Below, one piece after another: positions 1-5,521 of a DNA stretch of 5,538 nucleotides. The DNA is from Clostridiales bacterium (GTDB taxonomy: Bacteria; Bacillota; Clostridia; Oscillospirales; Acutalibacteraceae), in assembly GCA_020860025.1 (NCBI GenBank), contig JAJBVC010000108.1:1-5538 (forward strand), given 5' to 3'. The position numbers were made by a program, and so were the translations under genes. The notes under the pieces are model-generated. The model was given only the letters and a program-made list of their open reading frames with translations, was not told where the DNA came from and did not search any database. Within the stretch, counting starts at the first letter, position 1, and each line of letters opens with the position of its first letter.

Positions 1-11
1 GCTTTCTGTTT

Positions 12-30
12 CCCCCGGTAGAACCGGGGG
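12..30. repeat. GC-rich palindrome at left edge
   Basis: A perfect inverted repeat has 8-bp arms, CCCCCGGT and ACCGGGGG, around the loop AGA, and is followed by TTTTC. On the plus strand it could be a short terminator for an off-window gene. It could also be a subterminal hairpin of an IS200/IS605-type element or a related palindromic repeat, because the palindrome at 5499-5521 has a similar design (GA at the turn, then TTT after the right arm). No transposase is present, so the mobile-element reading is inference only. Confidence 0.5.
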
Positions 31-56
31 TTTTCAGCTATTGCCGAACAATAAAG

Positions 57-85
57 AAAGCTGAGCATCATCGCTCAGCTTTTTT
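57..85 (+). terminator. Intrinsic terminator of an upstream off-window gene
   Basis: The 10-bp arms AAAGCTGAGC (57-66) and GCTCAGCTTT (73-82) pair perfectly around the 6-nt loop ATCATC, and a run of six T ends the element at 85. This is a standard Rho-independent terminator for plus-strand transcription entering from the left. It separates that transcription from the gene starting at 222. Confidence 0.8.
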
Positions 86-115
86 GTGCAATTATTCCTT
101 AAATCTGTGCAATTA
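85..115. repeat. 10-bp direct repeat with 21-bp period
   Basis: TGTGCAATTA occurs at 85-94 and again at 106-115. The 21-bp period equals two helical turns, so both copies face the same side of the DNA. They end 11 bp before the candidate -35 box at 127. The first copy begins on the last T of the preceding terminator. This could be a regulator-binding site, but two 10-mers in AT-rich DNA may also be chance. Confidence 0.35.
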
Positions 116-126
116 GGGAAAAAATA

Positions 127-155
127 TTTACCAATCAAAAAATAAATGTTATAAC
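127..155 (+). promoter_or_regulatory. Candidate sigma-A promoter for the 147-codon gene
   Basis: A -35-like TTTACC (127-132) and a -10-like TATAAC (150-155) are 17 bp apart. TG at 147-148 makes this an extended -10 (TGTTATAAC). Transcription would begin near 162, giving a leader of about 60 nt before the ATG at 222. Both boxes are imperfect and the region is AT-rich, so the call is tentative. Confidence 0.4.
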
Positions 156-221
156 TTAAACAAGAAATGTCAATCACCTTTATGAGGCGATACTGATTTT
201 TTAAAAAAACGGAGAATTTTT

Positions 222-665
222 ATGTCAATCATTAACTTGTACGGTAAAAGAAATTCTATCAGAAATAATGCTGTAATAGATGATTCGGTTTATTTTTCAC
301 AGAATATTTTAAGCGTTAAGCGAAAATTAGGCACACCTAAAAACGCAAAAAAATCAGTCGGTCAAACGACACTTGAATATGAAAAGACTATTCAAGGCAT
401 GATTTTTACTGCTTTTTACAGCTTTGATAACTCAAAATTATCTTCGATAAGATATGAGAGCGGTGTACTAACCGATGATGAAATGAAGAACTATATAAAC
501 AAAATTAAAAATTCAATAGCCAAAAGTGGATTTGACAGTATTATGAACTTTACTCATTGTGAAAAAGATTGTTGGGAATTATCTGACGGTGAAATATTTC
601 TGCATATATGCCTGTACAAAAAAATCAATAAACTCTATATAAAAATAGAATATAGCAATTTATGA
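222..665 (+). CDS. Hypothetical protein, 147 aa, AT-rich orphan gene
   Basis: I do not recognise this protein. The ATG at 222 has a good ribosome binding site, GGAG at 211-214, with 7-nt spacing, which supports this start. There is no signal peptide or membrane segment, so a cytoplasmic protein is likely. Residues about 28-78 read as a short helix ending in KLGTPK, then strand-turn-strand (LEYEKTIQGMIF, AFYSFDNSKLSSIRYE), followed by a charged helix at about 85-101 and C-terminal strands rich in Lys, Ile and Tyr. That pattern recalls small alpha/beta folds of the BamE/BLIP type, but this is a guess from layout, not homology. Two Cys (CEKDC) lie near residue 113-117. A 240-base sample (241-480) counts 32.5% GC, against 47.5% in two sampled trkH lines, so it may be a recent arrival or a fast-evolving gene. 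It lies 182 bp before the spore protein gene with no strong terminator between; a weak hairpin with T tail spans about 696-729. Confidence 0.8.
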   Translation: MSIINLYGKRNSIRNNAVIDDSVYFSQNILSVKRKLGTPKNAKKSVGQTTLEYEKTIQGMIFTAFYSFDNSKLSSIRYESGVLTDDEMKNYINKIKNSIAKSGFDSIMNFTHCEKDCWELSDGEIFLHICLYKKINKLYIKIEYSNL

Positions 666-764
666 AGTCTAATAAATAATAAAAATGTAAAACGGAAAAT
701 TAACCGGAATTATTTTTGTTAAAATTTTTCATTTGTAAAAGCGAATACACTTCACAAACTATAT

Positions 765-820
765 TTGCAAGAGCGAGATTTATATATCAGCTTTTTGGTG
801 GATAATTTTTTCTCTTGCAA
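765..820. repeat. 9-bp inverted repeat upstream of the spore protein gene
   Basis: TTGCAAGAG (765-773) and its exact reverse complement CTCTTGCAA (812-820) flank 38 bases of AT-rich DNA, about 28 bases before the start codon at 848. In RNA they could pair to form a stem with a large loop just upstream of the ribosome binding site; in DNA they could be two operator half-sites. A GATAAT (801-806) between the arms is a possible -10 box, but I see no good -35 for it. No convincing sigma-G match (TGAATA / CATACTA) was found; CAAACTA at 755-761 is the nearest and lacks a good -35. Confidence 0.4.
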
Positions 821-847
821 TTTAAACAGTAAAAGAGGTGTGTTAAA

Positions 848-1039
848 ATGTCAAGCTCTAAAAATGTAGTACCTGAAGCTAAAGAAGCTCTTAACAGATT
901 TAAGATGGAAGCCGCTTCAGAGGTTGGTGTTAACCTTAAGCAGGGTTACAACGGTGACCTTACTTCTAAGCAAGCCGGTTCAGTAGGCGGTCAGATGGTT
1001 AAAAAGATGATCAAGGCTTACGAGGAAAGCATGAAATAA
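848..1039 (+). CDS. Alpha/beta-type small acid-soluble spore protein (SASP)
   Basis: Members of this family coat and protect DNA in dormant spores and are degraded at germination by the GPR protease. The 63-residue length is typical. The first conserved block is at residues 18-30 (FKMEAASEVGVNL) and holds a GPR-type site, KME/AASE, with cleavage expected after Glu21. The second is at about 33-57 (GYNGDLTSKQAGSVGGQMVKKMI), with the hallmark GSVGG at 44-48. The family usually has Asn before GSVGG; here it is Ala43. Downstream basic residues KK (52-53) fit DNA binding. The start is fixed by AGAGGTG at 834-840, 7 nt before ATG. Expression late in the forespore under sigma-G is expected from the family, but I could not find a clear sigma-G promoter. 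The terminator at 1087-1118 closes the gene. Its presence shows that the host is, or descends from, a spore former. Confidence 0.96.
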   Translation: MSSSKNVVPEAKEALNRFKMEAASEVGVNLKQGYNGDLTSKQAGSVGGQMVKKMIKAYEESMK

Positions 1040-1086
1040 GAACTCTTAACTTGCTTTCAATAATAGTCGCATTCAAGGCGATAACT

Positions 1087-1118
1087 AACGTCGATGCTGT
1101 AACAGGCATCGGCGTTTT
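1087..1118 (+). terminator. Intrinsic terminator of the SASP gene
   Basis: Arms AACGTCGATGC (1087-1097) and GCATCGGCGTT (1106-1116) form an 11-bp stem with one G-T wobble and an 8-nt loop. The stem runs into TTTT at 1115-1118 and more A/T. It lies about 48 bp after the SASP stop codon and points along the plus strand. Confidence 0.75.
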
Positions 1119-1127
1119 AAATTTCAT

Positions 1128-1169
1128 AAAAAATCATCGCCGTCACACAGTAATCCATGTGACGGCGAT
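1128..1169 (-). terminator. Intrinsic terminator for minus-strand transcription
   Basis: ATCGCCGTCACA (1136-1147) and TGTGACGGCGAT (1158-1169) pair perfectly over 12 bp around a 10-nt loop. Six A at 1128-1133 on the plus strand give a U-tract on the minus-strand RNA, 2 nt after the stem. There is no T-run on the other side, so it acts only on minus-strand transcription. It would end the trkA-trkH-acyltransferase unit, leaving about 130 nt of 3' untranslated RNA, or end a separate small RNA. Confidence 0.85.
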
Positions 1170-1226
1170 TAGGAGGTTAAAATTCTTACATTCTCATTAT
1201 GAAATCTTACTATTTATAGTATAAAC
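1128..1226 (-). ncRNA. Candidate small RNA or 3' UTR with anti-SD motif
   Basis: The minus strand here has no ORF. If transcription starts at the candidate promoter at 1260-1233, it would give a transcript of about 95-100 nt. Its 5' part is AT-rich and weakly structured. AACCTCCTA (1178-1170) then lies unpaired directly before the 12-bp terminator hairpin. CCTCCT matches the anti-Shine-Dalgarno end of 16S rRNA, and C-rich single-stranded stretches beside a terminator are typical of Firmicute small RNAs that pair with ribosome binding sites. The simpler alternative is that this is just the 3' UTR of the acyltransferase message. The call is a hypothesis from layout. Confidence 0.22.
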
Positions 1227-1232
1227 AGAATT

Positions 1233-1260
1233 ATTAAATAAATTATAAACAAATTGTAAA
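1233..1260 (-). promoter_or_regulatory. Candidate minus-strand promoter in the 3' region of the acyltransferase
   Basis: Read on the minus strand, TTTACA (1260-1255, 5 of 6 match to TTGACA) and TTTAAT (1238-1233, 5 of 6 match to TATAAT) are separated by 16 bp. A transcript would start near 1226 and run to the terminator at 1169-1128. The DNA here is very AT-rich, so chance matches are likely. Confidence 0.28.
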
Positions 1261-1300
1261 GTAATAAACAATATTAGCTTTAACAGCTGATTTATAGGCT

Positions 1301-2356
1301 TTAAACACATGGCAACGCTCGTTTTTTCTCTTTTCTTGCAAATCTGCCGAGCAAAAACGGAAAGCACTTATTTATCGACACACTCATTATTGCAAGAACT
1401 GTACACACCATTACGATTGTCAGTGCAAGTATAAAATATTCATTTGCAAATATTCCGCCGAGCGTTGCAAGCTCTGTAGAAATATCAATACACGACGGCA
1501 AAAAGGTTTTGTGAAAAGTATAATAAACTAGAGTATTTTTGCCGATAAATTCAAGAACTTTAAATTTTTTGATGAATTTACAGAAAATCAGCACCGCCCA
1601 TATACCGGAAAGAGCGGCTAACATATAATAAAAATAATTTCCCATTTCCGTATAATACAAATCAGACCGTCCGCAAATTCGGTGATTGAGATACGAAAAC
1701 ACAAGATTTACGGCACACAAAACGGGAAACCACCAAATTTTCAGTGCAATATCAGACTTTTCTCTCCATAGTTTAAGAAGAAAACCGAATATTAAAAAGC
1801 TGCACGCAACAGGAACAACATCTACACTCCAGTAAAATCCGCCGTCAATATGCTCTGAAAGCACATATCCACCGACAGAAAGAACAATCATTGAAGCGAT
1901 AAGTGCGTAAACATTTTTCTTTGTCAGCTTTACAATAAAGTAAAACAGAATTTCAGCAAGGAAAAGAGCGAGAACAAACCACAATGCAAAATAATACGTT
2001 GAATTACGGTGCGCTACAAATATTCCTATGAATTTAACATAAGTCGCTTCCCTTGAAAGAAAGCTTGAATTGTGCCTTACAATCGTTGTTATAAACCAAA
2101 GCACAATTGACAGGAAAAAATAAGGAATGAGAAGCGATTTAACTCTTGATTTAAGAAAATCTTTAAATTTTACATATTTTTCAGGATTAAATACAAGCCC
2201 CGACAATGCAAAAAACAGCGGAATATGAAAAGAATAAAGCCACCATTTAAGCGTATCGGGCGTAAGACTGCAATGACCGAGTATAACAAGAAGCATTGCA
2301 ATTCCTCTTGCAATATCAATAAATCTTTCTCTTTGTTTCATAAACTTTCTCTTCAT
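1301..2356 (-). CDS. Membrane acyltransferase, acyltransferase-3 family
   Basis: This is a 351-residue multi-spanning membrane protein of the acyltransferase-3 (OatA N-domain / WecH / fucose 4-O-acetyltransferase-like) family, which O-acylates cell-wall, capsule or other envelope sugars. Visible marks are RFIDIARG (11-18) at the start of the first helix, LGHC with His28, FHIPLFFALSG (43-53) with His44, ALWFVLA (124-130), and IGKNTLVYYTFH (271-282) with His282 near the end. About ten hydrophobic segments follow one another. Length is normal for a stand-alone member, and there is no C-terminal SGNH domain as in full OatA. The substrate cannot be read from the sequence. Start choice is uncertain: the first ATG (2356) has no ribosome binding site, while Met6 (ATG at 2341-2339) is preceded by GAGAAAG at good spacing and would give a 346-residue protein. 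A TATAAT lies at 2369-2364 but lacks a -35. It follows trkH by 36 bp and is probably in the same operon. Confidence 0.88.
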   Translation of the reverse strand: MKRKFMKQRERFIDIARGIAMLLVILGHCSLTPDTLKWWLYSFHIPLFFALSGLVFNPEKYVKFKDFLKSRVKSLLIPYFFLSIVLWFITTIVRHNSSFLSREATYVKFIGIFVAHRNSTYYFALWFVLALFLAEILFYFIVKLTKKNVYALIASMIVLSVGGYVLSEHIDGGFYWSVDVVPVACSFLIFGFLLKLWREKSDIALKIWWFPVLCAVNLVFSYLNHRICGRSDLYYTEMGNYFYYMLAALSGIWAVLIFCKFIKKFKVLEFIGKNTLVYYTFHKTFLPSCIDISTELATLGGIFANEYFILALTIVMVCTVLAIMSVSINKCFPFLLGRFARKEKKRALPCV

Positions 2357-2392
2357 CTAAATAATTATAATAATAACGTTTTTTATCTTGCG

Positions 2393-3871
2393 TTATTTTG
2401 CTTTATGCCAAGTATGAGGACTAAAGAGAAGCAGCATTGGGAAAAGCTCCAGCCTGCCGGCAAGCATATCAAATATCAAAACAAGCTTTGACAAAACAGA
2501 AAACTGCGAAAAATTACCGTCGGGCCCTACCATATTAAGTCCGGGACCTATATTATTAAAGCACGTTATAACCGATGAAACTGTAGTAGTTGTATCAAAA
2601 TTATCAATCGATACTATTATTATAGAAATTATAAGCGTAACCACATAAGCGTTTAGATAACTCATAACGCCCTTAAGCAGATGGCTGTCAACAGTTTTGC
2701 CGTTCATACGAACGCTTAAAACAGAATTCGGTCTTAAAGTCTGCCTCAAATCACGCCTCATAAGCTTTGCAAAAAGCTGAGTACGTACAACCTTAATACC
2801 GCCGCCTGTTGAGCCGGCGCAGCATCCTATAAACATAAGAATTACCAATATTGTTTTTGAAAATGTCGGCCACTGATTAAAGTCAACATTGCAAAAGCCT
2901 GTTGTACTCATTACAGCATTTACGTTAAACATTGCATAACGAATCGATGTTGACAAGTTCCCGTACATATTATAAATATTCAGCGTTATAAGCACTACTG
3001 CCGTAAGATTTATGAATATATAACCTCTAAGCTCTTCATCCTTAAAAGCGGCGCTGAACTTTCTTGTCAGCAGGAAATAATAAAGATTAAAGTTTATGCC
3101 GAACATAAACATAAATACAATTATAACCCATTCCGAAAACGAACTGCCGTAACCGCCGATAGAATCATTGAGCACTGTAAATCCGCCGGTACCTGCCGTT
3201 GCAAAGGAGTTTACTACGCAGTCGAAAAAGCGCATATCGTCGCCTGTAATACGGTTGCCTATAAACAAAACCGCTATTTCAAGAAGCGTCATAGCAAAAT
3301 AAATTGCATAAAGTATTCTTGCGCTGCTTGCAATTTTTGACACTACTTTGCCTGTTGTCGGGCCGGGCACCTCCGCTCTCATAATAAACATTGTGTTGCC
3401 CTTTGCACGTGGAATAATGGCAATCATAAATGAGAGTATACCCATTCCGCCTATCCAGTGAGTAAAGCTCCGCCAAAAAAGAATTGATTTCGGGAGCGTC
3501 TCAATCTGAGTAAGTATGGTTGAGCCTGTTGTAGTAAAGCCTGACGCCGTTTCAAAAAAAGCGTCAATATAATTCGGAATACAACCGCTGATTACAAACG
3601 GCAGTGCGCCGAGAGCGGAAATTATTATCCACGCAAGACCGCAGATAGCAAAACCCTCTTTTGCATAAATATTAAGATTTTCAGGCCTTTTCATCTGCAT
3701 TAAAAAGCCTATAAACGCAAGTATTGCTATAGGGATTAAAAAGGATGCGTAGCTCGCCTCCTCAAATCCGTTTAAGGTATAGTAGATTGATACGGACAGC
3801 GGAAGGAGCATAAGTGCGGCAAGAATTGAAAAAATCCTGCCTAAAAGATAGATTACAGCTTTGTAATTCAT
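2393..3871 (-). CDS. trkH: TrkH-type K+ uptake pore subunit
   Basis: This is the membrane pore of a Trk/Ktr K+ uptake system, working with the TrkA protein encoded just upstream. The 492-residue length is usual for TrkH. The four pore-loop repeats are visible: ETASGFTTTGSTIL (107-120), FATAGTGGF (223-231), MSTTGF (321-326) and NNIGPGL (439-445), each carrying selectivity-filter glycine. Other family marks are RSFTHWIGGMGIL (134-146), GCCAGSTGGGIKVVR (349-363, including the conserved stretch after pore loop 3) and AGRLELFPML (471-480) near the end. Two hydrophobic segments precede the first repeat, as in TrkH rather than the shorter KtrB. The start at 3871 has AGGAG at 3881-3877 with 5-nt spacing. 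That site overlaps the trkA stop codon, so translation is probably coupled to trkA. No frameshift or lost motif is seen. No good terminator follows; an AT-rich 7-bp inverted repeat (2372-2378/2391-2397) spans the stop codon. Confidence 0.96.
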   Translation of the reverse strand: MNYKAVIYLLGRIFSILAALMLLPLSVSIYYTLNGFEEASYASFLIPIAILAFIGFLMQMKRPENLNIYAKEGFAICGLAWIIISALGALPFVISGCIPNYIDAFFETASGFTTTGSTILTQIETLPKSILFWRSFTHWIGGMGILSFMIAIIPRAKGNTMFIMRAEVPGPTTGKVVSKIASSARILYAIYFAMTLLEIAVLFIGNRITGDDMRFFDCVVNSFATAGTGGFTVLNDSIGGYGSSFSEWVIIVFMFMFGINFNLYYFLLTRKFSAAFKDEELRGYIFINLTAVVLITLNIYNMYGNLSTSIRYAMFNVNAVMSTTGFCNVDFNQWPTFSKTILVILMFIGCCAGSTGGGIKVVRTQLFAKLMRRDLRQTLRPNSVLSVRMNGKTVDSHLLKGVMSYLNAYVVTLIISIIIVSIDNFDTTTTVSSVITCFNNIGPGLNMVGPDGNFSQFSVLSKLVLIFDMLAGRLELFPMLLLFSPHTWHKAK

Positions 3872-3876
3872 ATGAA

Positions 3877-3881
3877 CTCCT
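3877..3881 (-). promoter_or_regulatory. trkH ribosome binding site overlapping the trkA stop
   Basis: AGGAG on the minus strand lies 5 nt before the trkH ATG and shares bases with the TAG stop codon of trkA (3882-3880). A ribosome ending trkA therefore sits on the trkH initiation site, the usual layout for coupled translation of two subunits. Confidence 0.75.
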
Positions 3882-5238
3882 ACTGAATAATATTGTTCAG
3901 ATTATTTATCTGTTTGCCCTTTGATACGACGATTACCAAATCGTTTAGCATAATTGAATCATTACCGCCGGGGAATATTGTTTTGCCGTTTCGGTTTATG
4001 GCGGCAATAAGCACGTTCTTTTTGATTTTTAATGTAGAAAGCGGTTTATCAAGGAACGAAACGTTCATTCCTGCGACAAATTCAGTTGCCTCAACCTGAC
4101 CGTCAACGAGCTTATAAAGCGTTCTCATATATGACGAGCTTACATTTTCTCTTGCACGAACATACTGAGTAATCATATCAACAGTAACTTCGCTTACGTT
4201 GATTTGAGTATCAAGTCCTATATCCTCCATCATTCGGTGGATGTTGATATTATTTATTTTAGTAACTATTTTTGCATCCGTAAATTTTTGTGCGTAAAGC
4301 GACACGAGCATATTGACCTCGTCGGTATTCGTAAGTGCAACAACTGCGTTCATGCTGTCAATACCCTCTTGAAGCAGGAACTCATAATCATTAGCGTCGC
4401 CGTTTATAATTGTCGCACCGTCAAGCATATCGAGCGTTCGCTTGCATTTGTCACGGTCTTTTTCAATAATAATTACATTTTTTCCTATTGAAAGAAGCAT
4501 TTTTGAAAGGTAAATTGCAACTCTCGAACAGCCAATAACCATTATATTTTTAATGGAATTTTTCCTTAAATTAGCCATTTTCTTGCCTATTTCGGCAAGC
4601 TTGCGATGCTCTCCCGTGATATGAACTTTATCGTTAGCCCTTAAAACAAAGTCGCCGTTGGGAATATAAACCTCATCGCCTCGTTCAACTGCGCATATTA
4701 CCATTTTTGTATTTATTTTGTTCGGAATATCACTTATAGTACAGTCACAAAGATTCGATTCGGGTTTGATTTTAAATTCAAACATATCAATATTTCCGTT
4801 TGCAAATGTTTCAATATTGACAGCATACGGAAAATGAAGAATATTGGTAATCTCACGGGCTGCCGCAAAATCGGGATTTACAAGCATAGATATTCCCAAA
4901 TCATCACGCATAAAATCAAACTGAGTACCGTATTCGGGATTTCTTACACGAGCAATCGTATTTTTTGCTCCGAGCTTTTTTGCAATAAGACACGCAAGAA
5001 TATTGATTTCGTCAGACTTTGTTGCCGACACGACTAAATCGCAGTTTTTTACCTTAGCCTCCTGCAAGCTTTCAATCTGCGTACCGCTGCCGCATATTCC
5101 CTGAACGTCATATTTTTCAACAAGGTGCTGCAATTTTAAGTTATTGGTATCAATAACAGTTACGTTATGACCCTCGTCGGTAAGCTCGCTTGCAAGACCC
5201 GTACCAAGTTTTCCCGCACCGATAATAATAATGTCCAT
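3880..5238 (-). CDS. trkA: TrkA, K+ uptake regulatory subunit with two RCK modules
   Basis: TrkA is a cytoplasmic protein that binds NAD(H) and other nucleotides and gates the TrkH pore. The 452 residues match the four-part TrkA architecture: RCK-N1 (about 1-135), RCK-C1 (about 140-220), RCK-N2 (about 229-360) and RCK-C2 (about 370-450). RCK-N1 has a full Rossmann motif, GAGKLG (Gly7, Gly9, Gly12), with acidic Asp30 after the second strand, so nucleotide binding here is likely. RCK-N2 has GCSRVA (236-241) in the matching place, lacking the second and third glycines, followed by Glu259; its nucleotide site may be altered or specialised. C1 shows the TrkA-C pattern EVYIPNGDFVLRANDKVHI. The ATG at 5238 gives the protein its natural first strand (MDIIIIGAG), but its likely GGAG site is 12 nt away. 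It is the first gene of the trkA-trkH unit, driven by the promoter at 5402-5374. Confidence 0.96.
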   Translation of the reverse strand: MDIIIIGAGKLGTGLASELTDEGHNVTVIDTNNLKLQHLVEKYDVQGICGSGTQIESLQEAKVKNCDLVVSATKSDEINILACLIAKKLGAKNTIARVRNPEYGTQFDFMRDDLGISMLVNPDFAAAREITNILHFPYAVNIETFANGNIDMFEFKIKPESNLCDCTISDIPNKINTKMVICAVERGDEVYIPNGDFVLRANDKVHITGEHRKLAEIGKKMANLRKNSIKNIMVIGCSRVAIYLSKMLLSIGKNVIIIEKDRDKCKRTLDMLDGATIINGDANDYEFLLQEGIDSMNAVVALTNTDEVNMLVSLYAQKFTDAKIVTKINNINIHRMMEDIGLDTQINVSEVTVDMITQYVRARENVSSSYMRTLYKLVDGQVEATEFVAGMNVSFLDKPLSTLKIKKNVLIAAINRNGKTIFPGGNDSIMLNDLVIVVSKGKQINNLNNIIQ

Positions 5239-5373
5239 ATCTTAATATTGCTCCAAAAATGCTTAGTTTTTAGCTGTTTTCTTAATATTTGACCGCATTT
5301 GTTTTCAGCGTGTTGAATTTGCAGTTTTATTTTTCTTCAAACCGAAAACTTTTGTTAAGCCTTTTATAAAGAA
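5239..5373 (-). other. Long 5' leader of trkA with repeats
   Basis: The message leader from the predicted start near 5367 to the ATG is about 130 nt and has no ORF. The 10-mer AATATTAAGA (minus strand) occurs twice, 40 bp apart: at 5289-5280 and at 5249-5240, the second filling the gap between the GGAG site and the ATG. A modest hairpin can form from ACTGC (5325-5321) and GCGGT (5296-5292), with inner arms TTCA/TGAA. I looked for a c-di-AMP (ydaO-type) riboswitch, often found before K+ transport genes, and did not see its conserved GGGGAA-like core. Any control by this leader is inference. Confidence 0.4.
5251..5254 (-). promoter_or_regulatory. trkA ribosome binding site with long spacing
   Basis: GGAG on the minus strand (5254-5251) is the only Shine-Dalgarno-like site before trkA, 12 nt from the ATG at 5238. 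This is longer than the usual 5-9 nt and may lower initiation. The start itself is secure from the protein's N-terminal Rossmann strand. Confidence 0.55.
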
Positions 5374-5402
5374 ATTATATATAAAATAAATTATTTAATC
5401 AA
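5374..5402 (-). promoter_or_regulatory. Sigma-A-type promoter of the trkA-trkH unit
   Basis: On the minus strand, TTGATT (5402-5397, 4 of 6 to TTGACA) and a perfect TATAAT (5379-5374) are separated by exactly 17 bp of A/T-only DNA. Transcription should begin near 5367. Upstream, 5403-5498 is very AT-rich with repeated TTGAAAAAT stretches, which could act as an UP-like element. This is the best promoter in the window. Confidence 0.75.
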
Positions 5403-5498
5403 CAGTATTTTTTAATTTATATCAAAATTCATTCAAAATATTTTTCAAAAGTAGGCATTTTTCAATGAAATTGTCGTATTTCGTTTTTGCAAAATCAT

Positions 5499-5521
5499 AA
5501 CCACCAGTTGAACTGGTGGTT
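5499..5521. repeat. Palindrome at right edge
   Basis: AACCACCAGTT (5499-5509) and AACTGGTGGTT (5511-5521) are perfect reverse complements around a single G; as a hairpin this gives at least 9 bp with a TTGAA loop. No T-run follows on either strand, so it is a poor terminator. GC-rich hairpins of this kind are found at the ends of IS200/IS605-family elements in gut Clostridia (from memory, not checked). The last bases, GGCCCTATAAG, might begin a second palindrome cut off by the window edge. No transposase gene is in view. Confidence 0.5.

Noticed and set aside
1171..1201. AGGAGG on the plus strand as a ribosome binding site for a small gene
   Set aside because: The next ATG (1199) is 22 nt away and codes for only six residues before a stop. 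The motif makes more sense as CCTCCT on the minus-strand RNA.
2372..2397. AATAACG/CGTTATT inverted repeat as a terminator after trkH
   Set aside because: The stem is only 7 bp and AT-rich, overlaps the trkH stop codon and has no T-run after it.
2225..2491. Plus-strand open frame of 88 codons across the acyltransferase/trkH junction
   Set aside because: It lies antisense to two well-supported genes, has no ribosome binding site, and its protein has no recognisable domain.
4204..4491. Plus-strand open frame of 95 codons inside trkA
   Set aside because: It is antisense to the second RCK module of trkA; other antisense frames at 3893-4099 and 4834-5037, and the same-strand out-of-frame one at 3279-3476, are shadows for the same reason.
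5239..5367. c-di-AMP (ydaO-type) riboswitch before trkA
   Set aside because: The leader is short for this class and lacks the conserved G-rich core; only a weak hairpin is visible.
5403..5498. Repeated TTGAAAAAT/CAAAA stretches as a CRISPR-like or iteron array
   Set aside because: Copies are short, irregular and few, in AT-rich promoter-upstream DNA; there are no spacers and no replication or cas gene.
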